Shown: positions 24,503-33,607 of the stretch, piece by piece
Numbering within the stretch: the stretch's first letter is position 1
Layout: each line of letters starts with the position of its first letter
The notes under the pieces: model-generated
The model's database searches: none
What the model was told of the DNA's origin: nothing
The model's input: only the letters and a program-made list of their open reading frames with translations
Origin: Mucilaginibacter sp. L3T2-6
Lineage (GTDB): Bacteria > Bacteroidota > Bacteroidia > Sphingobacteriales > Sphingobacteriaceae
NCBI RefSeq assembly: GCF_030519355.1
Contig: NZ_JAUMKC010000005.1
Location: 62,001-126,000 of the forward strand
DNA: 64,000 bases
Reading direction: 5' to 3'
Made by a program: the position numbers and the translations under genes

Positions 24503-26698
24503 ATGAAAAAACTAAAAACTATCCGGCATTTTCTTTTTGTGCTTGCAGGCGCCTTGCTTGCGCAGTACACCTATGCGCAACAAAAGCAAGTTGAGTTAAC
24601 AAATGGCATGGTTATCAGCCATTCAGTCACTATAAAAAAGCAGGTTTACCATTTTAACGGGACTGATTCTTTATCCGCAGCCCATGTAACCATAAAGGGT
24701 AATAATATCACGATTGATTTCAATGGCGCTGTAATTCAGGGAAGTAGTAATATTGAAAATCAGGATACATTTAAAGGTATCGGTATAATCATTAAGGGCG
24801 GTGAAAATATTACCATAAAGAATTTAATAGTAAAAGGTTATAAAGTTGGCCTGATGGCCCGCGGTGTAAATAATCTGCACATCGATAACAGCGATTTCAG
24901 CTTTAATTACCGTCAGCATCTGAACAGCACCCGCGATCGGGAAGATCTGGCCGACTGGCAAAGCTATCATCACAACGAAAATGGTGAATGGCTGCGCTAC
25001 GGCGCCGGCGTTTATATGCAAAATTGCAACCATTTTGATGTAAGGCATACTACCATTACCAACGGCCAGTGCGGACTGATGCTTACCAATTGTAATGACG
25101 GCATCGTAACAGAGAACAACTTTTCGTTTAACTCCGGATTGGGATTAGGCATGTACCGCAGCAGCAGGAACGTTGTTTTATATAACAACCTCGACTGGAA
25201 TGTACGTGGTTACAGCGATGGCGTTTATTACAGGGGACAGGATTCGGCCGGGATTCTTGTTTTTGAACAGTGTAATGATAACCAGTTTCTGCGTAATTCG
25301 GTAACGCACTCAGGAGATGGCTTTTTCCTTTGGGCCGGGCAATCAACCATGGATACAGGCAAGGGCGGCTGCAACGGCAATATACTTTATGGAAACGATT
25401 TTTCTTATGCTCCCACAAATGGCGTAGAGCTGACGTTTAGCCGGAACAGGATATTAAACAACATCATACACGACTGCTGGCATGGCGTATGGGGTGGCTT
25501 TAGTTATAATTCTGCCATCGCTAATAATGATTTTGCAGGCAATATATCTGCCATCGCTATTGAACACGGAATGAAAGATACTATCGCCCAAAATAAATTT
25601 GAGGGCGATAAAGTGGCGATTGAGCTATGGTCGAACCCGAAAATGGCAAAAACTTATGGTTATGTTCAGAAAAGAGATACCCGGAGCGTGGATTACCTGG
25701 TAAGCGATAACACTTTTACCAATGTCAAAAAAACACTTAACATCAAGCATACCGACAGTATTACCATTGTAAACAATAAGTTATTGCAAAGCAGTATGCC
25801 TGAAAAGCTTGATTCAACCGTTACACATGTTACGTTTAGTAAAAATGACGAACACGCGGAACCGGGTCATAAAGATTACAGCTATGGAATTCCGGGTATG
25901 GTGCCAGCAACACCTAAAGCACTGCCAAAAGGCTTTCCGCGCGGCCGCAAATACATCATGATGAATGAATGGGGGCCATATAATTTCAGCTACCCAATAG
26001 CCTGGTGGCAAAAAACCGAGAACAGCGGCAAAATGCATTTTGACATGATGGGGCCTTCCGGGCAATGGAAAATTTTGAAAACAAAAGGCGTGTCGCAGCC
26101 TTCGGCTACTTCGGGCAAATTCCCGGGGGAGCTTACTTTGCAAAGGGACAATTCATCACTAACTGATATCGACATAGAATTTCAATATACGGGCAGCGCA
26201 GTAACTTCGCCATTTGGTGTAAAATACAACGCGGGGCAGCCATATATATTTCATTACCGCGAGTTTGCCATTCCTTACAACTGGCAGATGAAATGGTTTA
26301 CATTTGACGATAGCAACGACCCTGTAAAGCATGCGGCAGAATTTAAAAAGCTAATTTCGGGTACCCCTGTTAAAACCACCGAAGGGAAAGAGCTGCATAA
26401 CGTTTTCGGAAAGAACTTCGGTAAGAACATTGCCCGCCAAAAAATAGCGACGGTTTCTACAACTGATATAGATGTTCCTGAAGCTACTTATAAAATCGGC
26501 ATCAGCGCTTCAGAACTGGTGAAGCTGTATGTAGATGACAAACTGCTTATTGAGAACTGGGACCCAGCCAAATTAAAAAACGACGAAGACAACCATAAGG
26601 ATGGCATCATTCATTTAAAAGGAAAGCATACTATCCGAATTGAACAGGCGCAGTACGGCGATTATGGAATGCTGAATCTGGTGGTGAAGAAGCTGTGA
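24503..26698 (+). CDS. secreted right-handed beta-helix protein
   Basis: 731 aa with a signal peptide (1-25, ending YTYAQ). From about residue 60 to 430 it shows successive parallel beta-helix coils of the NosD/pectate-lyase type, with many N-N and G-V-x-L turns (NCNDGIVTENNFSFNSGLGL, NRILNNIIHDCWHGVWGG). The C-terminal part, from about residue 480, contains beta domains, ending in a segment that resembles PA14-like carbohydrate-binding modules (KLYVDDKLLIENWDP). Probably binds or processes a polysaccharide; the substrate is unknown. It stands alone, without a SusCD pair. Confidence 0.8.
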   Translation: MKKLKTIRHFLFVLAGALLAQYTYAQQKQVELTNGMVISHSVTIKKQVYHFNGTDSLSAAHVTIKGNNITIDFNGAVIQGSSNIENQDTFKGIGIIIKGGENITIKNLIVKGYKVGLMARGVNNLHIDNSDFSFNYRQHLNSTRDREDLADWQSYHHNENGEWLRYGAGVYMQNCNHFDVRHTTITNGQCGLMLTNCNDGIVTENNFSFNSGLGLGMYRSSRNVVLYNNLDWNVRGYSDGVYYRGQDSAGILVFEQCNDNQFLRNSVTHSGDGFFLWAGQSTMDTGKGGCNGNILYGNDFSYAPTNGVELTFSRNRILNNIIHDCWHGVWGGFSYNSAIANNDFAGNISAIAIEHGMKDTIAQNKFEGDKVAIELWSNPKMAKTYGYVQKRDTRSVDYLVSDNTFTNVKKTLNIKHTDSITIVNNKLLQSSMPEKLDSTVTHVTFSKNDEHAEPGHKDYSYGIPGMVPATPKALPKGFPRGRKYIMMNEWGPYNFSYPIAWWQKTENSGKMHFDMMGPSGQWKILKTKGVSQPSATSGKFPGELTLQRDNSSLTDIDIEFQYTGSAVTSPFGVKYNAGQPYIFHYREFAIPYNWQMKWFTFDDSNDPVKHAAEFKKLISGTPVKTTEGKELHNVFGKNFGKNIARQKIATVSTTDIDVPEATYKIGISASELVKLYVDDKLLIENWDPAKLKNDEDNHKDGIIHLKGKHTIRIEQAQYGDYGMLNLVVKKL

Positions 26699-26702
26699 GA
26701 TT

Positions 26703-27034
26703 GCTAAAATTGAAACGAAAGAAGCTATACTTGTGTTGCTATGCAGTTTATCTTCTAATGATATCCAGATTGTTAAGGATTACTTTTCCGGTCAGCCGGT
26801 ATTAAAGGCGTATCTTTCTGGTTCATATTCCCGGGATGAGGCTGACACCAACAGCGATATTGATATTTTGGTTGACCTTGATTACTAAACGCATATAGGC
26901 CTCAGCTTTGTTACTATGCAATCTGAACTCCAGCAGCGTCTTCAAAAGAAAATTGATTTAGTATCGTCAAGGCGCGTTTCTAAATATATTAAGCCTTTAT
27001 AGACAAAGACAAGGTGCTGATATATGAAAGGTAA
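26703..27034 (+). pseudogene. decayed MntA-type nucleotidyltransferase
   Basis: Reading one frame gives an almost complete small nucleotidyltransferase: IVKDYFSGQPVLKAYLSGSY, then DTNSDIDILVDLDY with the GS and DxD catalytic motif, a TAA stop at 26886-26888, then in the same frame HIGLSFVTMQ and KIDLVSSRRVSKYIKP. A one-base shift near 26995 is then needed to read DKDKVLIYER to the stop at 27032-27034. There is no usable ATG upstream. Intact relatives are antitoxins paired with HEPN (HepT) toxins; no HepT remnant is recognisable downstream. Confidence 0.75.
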
Positions 27035-27112
27035 AATTGGCCGCAACAACCTGACAAACGGGCGTATTGCATATACTCTCGCCAACAAAAAGGTGATTGA
27101 ATAATACTTAAG

Positions 27113-27132
27113 GGCGTATGCGATACGCCCCT
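27113..27132. repeat. GGGCGTAT hairpin repeat
   Basis: Palindrome GGGCGTAT-GCG-ATACGCCC, followed by a cluster of gacttcgg-type short repeats. It resembles common intergenic palindromes. No T-run, so it is not an obvious terminator. The rest of 27035-27250 shows no gene. Confidence 0.5.
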
Positions 27133-27250
27133 ACAATTACAGACCGACGACTTCGGACTTTTCGGTCTTTCCTGTCTTTGCTAACTTCCCGCCAACTTAT
27201 TACACAACAATTCCCATATAAATAGTAATTTCAACTTTTTAACTGACTTC

Positions 27251-29122
27251 ATGAAAAAACTATTACTCTCAGCGGCGGCCGGGCTCATGGCAACCGCAGC
27301 AATTGCACAATCACCAACCAGGCCCATATTTTATTCTATATCATTCGCCAATGCAGCCCATCACGAAGCGGAAATTGTGATGTTTGTGCCACAGGTGCCG
27401 GATGGAAATTTCAAAGTCCGCATGAGCCGCTCATCGGCAGGGCGTTATGCCACGCATGAATTCGGTAAAAATGTTTACAATGTAAAGGCTACCGATGCCA
27501 AAGGGAAAGAACTGCCATTGAAGCAAATAGAGGGCGATGTGTATGAGGTTGGCTCTCATCCCGAAACAGTAAAAATAAGCTACACGCTGTTTGCTAACCA
27601 TACCGATGGCACCTACGCCAGCGTTGACCCGAGCCATGCGCACTTAAACATGCCGGCCGCATTTATGTGGATCCCCGGCCTTGAAAACAGGCCCATACAG
27701 TTTGAATTTAACGACCTGGATAAATACGGCTGGCGTGTGGCCACCCAGCTTAAGCATGAGAGCGGCAAAATTTACAGTGCGCCCAATATGCAATACATGA
27801 TGGACAGCCCGACCGAGCTTTCCGCTTATAAGGAAAAAAGCTGGGATGTAGTAAACACCGATGGAAAAACCGAAAAGATAAACCTGACCATACACTCTGA
27901 CGATAACCAGGGCGTAATAGATAATTTCGCTGCCATGCTGCAAAAGCTGGTGTTGGAAGAAAAGGCGGTTTTCGGCGAGCTGCCAACTTATGATTATGGT
28001 GAATACACTTTCCTTGACGATGTTTATCCAACCGTGTCGGGCGATGGTATGGAGCACCGCAACTCCACCTGCATTGTGCAGCCTGCGCCAAAAGTTGAAG
28101 GTTATGAAAATGATTTATTGGGAACCTTTGCACATGAATATTTTCATAGCTGGAATGTGAAGCGGATCCGCCCTAAATCACTGGAGCCGTTTAACTTTGA
28201 ACATGCCGATATGAGCAGCGAGCTGTGGTTTGCAGAGGGCTTTACCCAATACTATGGCGAACTGCTGCTGGTGCGCTCAGGTTTTATTAAGCCTGATGAT
28301 TATACAGGTACTATAGCAGGCCTGGTAAATTCAGTGCTGAATAAGCCTGCATCAAAACACTATACCGCTCCGCAAATGAGCCGTTATTCGGTTTTTGCCG
28401 ATGCTGGTGTCTCTATCGACCCAAACAATAACAATAACATTTTCACCAGCTATTATTTTTATGGCGACGCGATAGCCCTGGCGCTTGACTTGCGCCTGCG
28501 CAGCGACTTTAACCTTACGCTTGACGATTACATGCGTACCGTTTGGCTTAATCGCGGCAAGGTAATGAAACCCTACACCATCCCGGATTTGCAGGCTGAT
28601 CTTGCCCAGGTAACCAAAAATCCAAAATTCGCAGCAGAGTTTTTCAGCAAATACATCAATGGTTTAGAAAAGAATGATTACGAAGCACTCCTGGCCAAGG
28701 CTGGATTTGTGTTGCGTAAAGCCGCTCCCGGCAAAGCCTGGGCAGGGCCGCTTTCCGTTGCGCAAAACCGCGGGCGCTCGGGTGTGGCAAGAACGACTGG
28801 ATCGGCAGGACTGCCAATACAAGCGAGCACTGTACAGGGCACGCCCATTTACAAGGCCGGGCTGGATGCAGGCGACGTGATTATAAAAGCTGATGGCAAA
28901 GAGGTGACGGACGCCAAATCGTTTACAGACATTGTGGCTGCAAAAAATATAGGTGATAAAATTGTGGTTAACTACCGCAATCGTACAGGCGACCATGAAA
29001 CCACGATAGTACTGGAAGAAAACCCTGCGCTTGAGGTTGTCCCCGCCGAAAAAGCCGGAAAGACTTTAACTAAAGAACAGGAAGCATTCCGTAACAATTG
29101 GCTGTCAAGCAAAGTCAAATAA
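27251..29122 (+). CDS. M61 family metallopeptidase with PDZ domain
   Basis: 623-aa secreted zinc aminopeptidase of the M61 (glycyl aminopeptidase-like) family. Signal peptide 1-19 (ATAAIAQ). Zinc motif HEYFH with His295, Glu296 and His299, followed by SWNVKRIRP and the downstream LWFAEGFTQYYGEL glutamate. A PDZ domain lies near residues 500-590 (YKAGLDAGDVIIKADGKEV). The next gene, an M28 peptidase, starts seven bases after the stop, so the pair forms a periplasmic peptide-degrading operon. Confidence 0.92.
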   Translation: MKKLLLSAAAGLMATAAIAQSPTRPIFYSISFANAAHHEAEIVMFVPQVPDGNFKVRMSRSSAGRYATHEFGKNVYNVKATDAKGKELPLKQIEGDVYEVGSHPETVKISYTLFANHTDGTYASVDPSHAHLNMPAAFMWIPGLENRPIQFEFNDLDKYGWRVATQLKHESGKIYSAPNMQYMMDSPTELSAYKEKSWDVVNTDGKTEKINLTIHSDDNQGVIDNFAAMLQKLVLEEKAVFGELPTYDYGEYTFLDDVYPTVSGDGMEHRNSTCIVQPAPKVEGYENDLLGTFAHEYFHSWNVKRIRPKSLEPFNFEHADMSSELWFAEGFTQYYGELLLVRSGFIKPDDYTGTIAGLVNSVLNKPASKHYTAPQMSRYSVFADAGVSIDPNNNNNIFTSYYFYGDAIALALDLRLRSDFNLTLDDYMRTVWLNRGKVMKPYTIPDLQADLAQVTKNPKFAAEFFSKYINGLEKNDYEALLAKAGFVLRKAAPGKAWAGPLSVAQNRGRSGVARTTGSAGLPIQASTVQGTPIYKAGLDAGDVIIKADGKEVTDAKSFTDIVAAKNIGDKIVVNYRNRTGDHETTIVLEENPALEVVPAEKAGKTLTKEQEAFRNNWLSSKVK

Positions 29123-29129
29123 AACGATT

Positions 29130-30428
29130 ATGAAAAAAAGTATAATAGCAGCGGCCTTAATGGCCATAACATCGTACAGCTTTGGCCAGGATGTAAACAA
29201 ATTGATTAAACAGGACCAGGTGGAAAAGGTTATTAAAACCTTGTCGGCCGACGACATGCAGGGCAGGGCAACCTTTACGCCCGGTATCGAAAAAGCCGCC
29301 AAATATATCGAAAGCCAATATAAGGAAGCCGGCCTGGTTCCGCTGAAAGGAAATAAAGATTTTCGTCAGAACTTTACCATGATGCGCAACACCTCCCTAA
29401 AGGCGCTGGCGAGTATAAACGGCAAGGTAATATCACAGGATAGCGTATTAGCCATGTCGAACGCAGCATCGTTTAACTGGAGCAACAACAGCGATGTACA
29501 GGTAGTAAAGCTTGACGCCGGAAAAAACTTCCGTACCGAGTATATGAGCTACATCAAGAACGGCAAAAAAATGCTGATACTGGTAGACCCGCAGTTTACC
29601 AACATGTTTAAGGCCATTAAAGGCCGTGTTGCGCACGGCATGACGAGCTTTAAAAAAGCGGAGGAACAGGAGTTGGTTTTTGTATTAGGTCATTTTGACG
29701 ACGTTAAATCATTCGAGGTAAGCTATACGGGTAAATCGGAAGAACTACCCTTGTTTAATATTGCCGGCATGATCCCGGGCAAATCAAAACCGGATGAATA
29801 TGTTGTTTTCTCGGGTCATTATGACCACCTGGGTATCATTAAACCTGTAAAAGGCGATAGCATAGCTAACGGCGCGGACGATGACGCATCCGGAACAACG
29901 GCAGTAATAACGCTTGCCAAATACTACAAAAAGCTGAACAACAATGCCCGTACGTTAATATTTGTAGCTTTCACGGCCGAGGAAATCGGTGAATTTGGCT
30001 CACAATATTTTGCAACTACTGTCGATCCTGATAAAGTGGTAGCTATGTTTAATATCGAAATGATTGGCAAGGCATCGAAATTCGGCGAGAATTCCGCATT
30101 TATCACCGGCTTTGAGCGGTCAGATTTTGGTACCATCCTGCAAAAGAACCTTGAGGGAACGGCGTTTAAATTCTATCCCGATCCGTACCCTCAGCAAAAC
30201 CTGTTTTACCGAAGCGATAACGCATCGCTCGCAGCTGTTGGCGTACCGGCGCATACCATATCGACAGATCAAATCGATATAGATAAATTGTACCATACAG
30301 TAGGTGACGAATTTAGCTCACTCGACGTTGCGAATATCACTTCAACAATCCGGGCAATTGCGTTAAGCTCGAGAACGATAGTTTCGGGCCAGGACACACC
30401 TAAACGGGTGCCTAAGCTGGAGCGATAG
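29130..30428 (+). CDS. M28 family zinc peptidase
   Basis: 432 aa with a signal peptide (1-19, ending YSFGQ). M28 co-catalytic metal ligands are visible: His in FSGHYDHLG (near 230), Asp in NGADDDASGT, the Glu pair in FTAEEIGEFGSQ, and a late His in PAHTISTDQ. Removes N-terminal residues from peptides in the periplasm. Last gene of the M61-M28 operon; a terminator with stem 30444-30454/30483-30493 follows. Confidence 0.9.
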   Translation: MKKSIIAAALMAITSYSFGQDVNKLIKQDQVEKVIKTLSADDMQGRATFTPGIEKAAKYIESQYKEAGLVPLKGNKDFRQNFTMMRNTSLKALASINGKVISQDSVLAMSNAASFNWSNNSDVQVVKLDAGKNFRTEYMSYIKNGKKMLILVDPQFTNMFKAIKGRVAHGMTSFKKAEEQELVFVLGHFDDVKSFEVSYTGKSEELPLFNIAGMIPGKSKPDEYVVFSGHYDHLGIIKPVKGDSIANGADDDASGTTAVITLAKYYKKLNNNARTLIFVAFTAEEIGEFGSQYFATTVDPDKVVAMFNIEMIGKASKFGENSAFITGFERSDFGTILQKNLEGTAFKFYPDPYPQQNLFYRSDNASLAAVGVPAHTISTDQIDIDKLYHTVGDEFSSLDVANITSTIRAIALSSRTIVSGQDTPKRVPKLER

Positions 30429-30443
30429 CTCTCGGTTTTGAAA

Positions 30444-30500
30444 AAGATGAACAAGCTCTCCGCGTGGTTTCCGTGCCGGGGTTTGTTCATCTTGTTTTTT
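30444..30500 (+). terminator. rho-independent terminator after the M28 peptidase
   Basis: Stem AAGATGAACAA / TTGTTCATCTT (30444-30454 with 30483-30493), a long loop with its own GC pairs, then a run of T. Its position argues against an in-frame kinase start at 30438. Confidence 0.75.
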
Positions 30501-30573
30501 GACTTTTGCTCTCTCCATTATTTTAAACAACCTTTTCCGTCATTCGGGAAGGCGGGCACTAACGCCCGGCCCA

Positions 30574-30590
30574 TTAACAATTTAATAACC
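30574..30590 (+). promoter_or_regulatory. weak Pho-box-like direct repeat upstream of the kinase
   Basis: TTAACA at 30574-30579 and, 11 bases later, ATAACC (4 of 6 matches). It resembles the better pair at 31679-31695. Low confidence. Confidence 0.25.
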
Positions 30591-30623
30591 TTATCCTCCG
30601 CGCACATATCGTATCTTTACTAT

Positions 30624-31682
30624 ATGAAATTACGCGTACTCGTTTTTTTTAATGCTTCCGCAGTAGCCGTTACGCTGTCGGTAGTAAATTATTATTTCCA
30701 GCATAGCTGGTATAATGTTGCCCTTACTTTTATTATCACGCTTGTTACCAGTTTCCTGGTCTTCTATTACATGATAGAAAAGTATGTCTATTCAAAAATT
30801 AAGCTGATTTATAAACTCATACACAACCTGAAGCTGGGTCGCGACTTGCGCGATGCCCTGGGCGAACATGTAAGTGCCGACCCTATAAACGATGTGGAAC
30901 ATGAGGTAAAAGAATGGGCCAAGGAAAAAAAGAGCGAAATAGACGAGTTGCGCAAACAGGAAAAATTTCGCCGGGATTTTTTATCTAATATTTCGCATGA
31001 ATTTAAAACACCGCTCTTTGCCATACAGGGCTATATTGAAGCCTTGCAGGATGATGATTTTGAAGATAAGGACATGGCCAGGCAATTCCTTTTAAAAGCT
31101 TCAAAAAATGTAGACAGGCTAAGCTACCTGATCAAGGACCTTGACGAAATATCAAAACTCGAATCGGGCGAAATACCTATCAATTTAACCCGCTTTAAAA
31201 TAAATGATCTGATAAAAGAAGTTTTTGAGACATTTGAATTAAAGGCCCGTCAGCAAAATATAAAGCTGATATTTAAACATGACGAACCCATACTGGTAAA
31301 TGCCGACCGCGAAAAAATACGCCAGGTATTGGTAAATCTTATCGAAAACTCCATAAAATATGGTAAAGAGGAGGGCAGCACCTCCGTGAGCCTTTTTGAA
31401 TTGCATGACCAGGTGCTGGTTGAGGTTACTGATGACGGTATTGGTATAGAAGAAAAGTTTCTGCCCAGGCTGTTTGAGCGCTTTTTCCGTACCGACACCA
31501 GCCGTTCCAGGCAAATTGGCGGTTCGGGGCTTGGTCTGGCCATAGTAAAACATATTATTGAAGCGCATGAGCAAACCATTAATGTACGTAGTACCGAAGG
31601 AATCGGCTCAACTTTTGGCTTTACCTTGCAATTATCCAAACAGAGTTTACATTTGCCTAACATACCAGTCCTCAAAAATTAA
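30624..31682 (+). CDS. sensor histidine kinase, PhoR-like
   Basis: 352-aa membrane kinase. Two N-terminal transmembrane helices (about residues 4-22 and 31-52), a coiled linker, then the HisKA domain with FLSNISHEFKTPLFAIQGY (phospho-acceptor His near residue 126) and HATPase motifs N (VLVNLIENSIKYG), G1 (VTDDGIGIEE) and G2 (GGSGLGLAIV). I start at ATG 30624; the earlier in-frame start lies within the upstream terminator. No response regulator is adjacent, but a PhoU-like protein and a Pit transporter follow, so a phosphate-sensing role (PhoR) is likely though inferred. Confidence 0.85.
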   Translation: MKLRVLVFFNASAVAVTLSVVNYYFQHSWYNVALTFIITLVTSFLVFYYMIEKYVYSKIKLIYKLIHNLKLGRDLRDALGEHVSADPINDVEHEVKEWAKEKKSEIDELRKQEKFRRDFLSNISHEFKTPLFAIQGYIEALQDDDFEDKDMARQFLLKASKNVDRLSYLIKDLDEISKLESGEIPINLTRFKINDLIKEVFETFELKARQQNIKLIFKHDEPILVNADREKIRQVLVNLIENSIKYGKEEGSTSVSLFELHDQVLVEVTDDGIGIEEKFLPRLFERFFRTDTSRSRQIGGSGLGLAIVKHIIEAHEQTINVRSTEGIGSTFGFTLQLSKQSLHLPNIPVLKN

Positions 31683-31695
31683 CATTAACTTAACA
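31679..31695 (+). promoter_or_regulatory. candidate Pho box: TTAACA repeated with an 11-bp period
   Basis: TTAACATTAACTTAACA: two TTAACA hexamers at 31679-31684 and 31690-31695. The 11-bp spacing is that of PhoP/PhoB-type direct repeats (TTAACA is the Bacillus PhoP half-site). It overlaps the kinase stop codon and lies just upstream of the -7 box and start of the PhoU-like gene. A reversed copy, TTAATGTTAA, is at 31719-31728. Confidence 0.5.
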
Positions 31696-31704
31696 TTGCA
31701 AGAT

Positions 31705-31712
31705 TACCTTTG
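31705..31712 (+). promoter_or_regulatory. -7 box (TACCTTTG) of the PhoU-like/Pit operon
   Basis: Matches TAnnTTTG. Transcription would start near 31719, 15 bases before ATG 31734. There is no good -33 box at the expected place; the Pho-box-like repeats lie there instead, as expected for an activator-dependent promoter. Confidence 0.55.
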
Positions 31713-31733
31713 CGTAAACTTAATGTTAAGCAA

Positions 31734-32384
31734 ATGTCATTAAACAGTATTTTTCAGTACTTCGTTCCCAAAGACAAAAAAATTTTTTCGCCATTATTTG
31801 AGCAGGCTGCCAGCAACGTGGTAGCAATGGCTACATTTTTGGTTGAGGCTGTAAACTCAAATAATCCGCAAACACGCGAAGAGCTGTTTAAGCAGATTGA
31901 CAAGCTTGAGAATAAAGGCGATGAAATAACGCACCAGGTTCACCTTGAGCTTGGCAAGAATTTTATTACGCCGTTTGACCGCGAAGACATTCATGCGCTA
32001 TCGTCAGCGATTGATGACGTTGCCGATTATATACAGGGCGCGGCCAACCGCATGAGCCTGTACCGGATTGAAGATTACAACGAACACATCCGTAAACTTT
32101 CGGAACTTACGTTACAAGCCAGTATGGACCTTGAAAAAGCCGTACGTGAACTTAAAGACCTGAAAAACGTGCGCAACATTGCCGACTCCTGCATCCGCAT
32201 CAACAGCGTTGAAAACCAGGCCGATTATGTATTTGACCGGGCTGTGGCCGACTTGTTTTTGTATGAAAAAGATGCTATCCGCCTGATCAAATACAAGGAA
32301 ATATTATCCGCATTAGAAACTGCAACCGATATGTGCGAAGATGCGGCCGATGTAATGGAGTCAATTTTAGTTAAACACGCATAA
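31734..32384 (+). CDS. DUF47 / PhoU-like protein
   Basis: 216-aa all-helical DUF47 protein, related to PhoU and usually encoded with Pit-type phosphate transporters, whose activity it is thought to modulate. Typical motifs: LENKGDEITHQVHLEL and the metal-binding-like TPFDREDIHALSSAIDDVAD. The start at ATG 31734 follows the -7 box at a sensible distance; a TTG at 31710 lies within that box. The pit gene begins five bases after the stop. Confidence 0.9.
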   Translation: MSLNSIFQYFVPKDKKIFSPLFEQAASNVVAMATFLVEAVNSNNPQTREELFKQIDKLENKGDEITHQVHLELGKNFITPFDREDIHALSSAIDDVADYIQGAANRMSLYRIEDYNEHIRKLSELTLQASMDLEKAVRELKDLKNVRNIADSCIRINSVENQADYVFDRAVADLFLYEKDAIRLIKYKEILSALETATDMCEDAADVMESILVKHA

Positions 32385-32388
32385 GCTG

Positions 32389-33402
32389 ATGGTAACTCCT
32401 ATTCTTGTTGTAATAGTTGTGCTTGCCCTGGCTTTCGACTATACTAACGGCTTTCATGATGCCGCCAATTCTATTGCCACCATTGTATCAACAAAGGTAT
32501 TAACCCCCTTCCAGGCTGTTTTGTGGGCAGCATTTTTTAACTTCCTGGTTTTCTTTTTTGTTAAGGAACACAAGGTTGCCGCCACGGTATCCAAAATTGT
32601 TCATGAGCAGTTTATAACACTTAATGTAATTCTTGCGGGGTTAATATCGGCTATTTCATGGAACCTCATTACATGGTGGTTCGGCATACCTTCCAGTTCT
32701 TCACATACTTTAATAGGCGGTTTTGCGGGCGCAGGTATAGCCAATGCCCTGTATATGGGTTCAAGCGCTATGAGTGCTGTAAATAACAGTTATGTATTTA
32801 CCATATTGGCTTACATTGTGCTGGCGCCGGTTATTGGCCTGGTTGTGGCCTATATCGTTACTATAATTATTCTGCACATTTGTAAAAATGCCCGGCCTGC
32901 TGTAGCAGAGCGATGGTTCAAGCGGCTGCAGCTGGTATCATCTGCGGCGCTTAGCTTTGCACATGGCGGTAATGATGCCCAAAAAGTAATGGGTATTTTA
33001 TATGTGTCGATGGTGGCGTCGCATATTGTTGCACCCGGCGGCGCTATGCCGGATTGGATCCCGCTGGCCTGTTATTCCGCAATAGCGCTTGGTACAATGT
33101 CGGGCGGGTGGCGTATCGTAAAAACTATGGGATCGAAAATCACCAAGATCACCCCATTGGAAGGCGTTAGCGCCGAGACCGCCGGCGCCATCACGCTGTT
33201 TTTCACCGAAAGGTTCGGCATACCCGTTTCAACCACGCACACTATTACCGGTTCGATTATAGGTGTAGGACTGACCAAACGTTTATCTGCCGTACGCTGG
33301 GGATTAACCGTTAATATCATTTGGGCATGGGTAATTACCATCCCTGTGTCTGCCCTTATTGCTGCCGGCGTATTTTCACTGCTGAGGATATTTTTGAAAT
33401 AG
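32389..33402 (+). CDS. pit: inorganic phosphate transporter, Pit family
   Basis: 337-aa integral membrane permease importing metal-phosphate coupled to protons. Both Pit signature repeats are present: FDYTNGFHDAANSIATIVST near residue 12 and FAHGGNDAQKVMGILY near 187, each followed by a GIPxSxTHT-type motif (GIPSSSSHTLIGG, GIPVSTTHTITGS). About ten hydrophobic segments. Cotranscribed with the DUF47 gene. Confidence 0.94.
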   Translation: MVTPILVVIVVLALAFDYTNGFHDAANSIATIVSTKVLTPFQAVLWAAFFNFLVFFFVKEHKVAATVSKIVHEQFITLNVILAGLISAISWNLITWWFGIPSSSSHTLIGGFAGAGIANALYMGSSAMSAVNNSYVFTILAYIVLAPVIGLVVAYIVTIIILHICKNARPAVAERWFKRLQLVSSAALSFAHGGNDAQKVMGILYVSMVASHIVAPGGAMPDWIPLACYSAIALGTMSGGWRIVKTMGSKITKITPLEGVSAETAGAITLFFTERFGIPVSTTHTITGSIIGVGLTKRLSAVRWGLTVNIIWAWVITIPVSALIAAGVFSLLRIFLK

Positions 33403-33607
33403 ATACGAGGAGTTAAACCGGAGATTTAAGACTAATCGATCAGGGAAATTTCTCGCTGGAAAGTCCGGCGCCTTCGGTTCAACTTCACGTAAAAATCTCA
33501 ATACTCAGACCGGCATTTCATTTCTATTATTTATTTTGGCGGCGATAAAACTTATTGCTTAGCTGTACCTTATAGATAATAAGAACCATATTCCGAAAAC
33601 TGCCATC

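Noticed and set aside
27024-27104. 26-codon frame after the MntA remnant as a HepT remnant
   Set aside because: No HEPN motif (RX4-6H) or similarity could be seen.
30612-30619. TATCTTTA as a -7 box for the kinase
   Set aside because: It would place the transcript start on the ATG at 30624 and lacks the final G.
30438-30623. Upstream in-frame extension of the PhoR-like kinase
   Set aside because: It begins inside the terminator of the M28 gene and adds 62 residues that do not resemble a kinase or a signal peptide.
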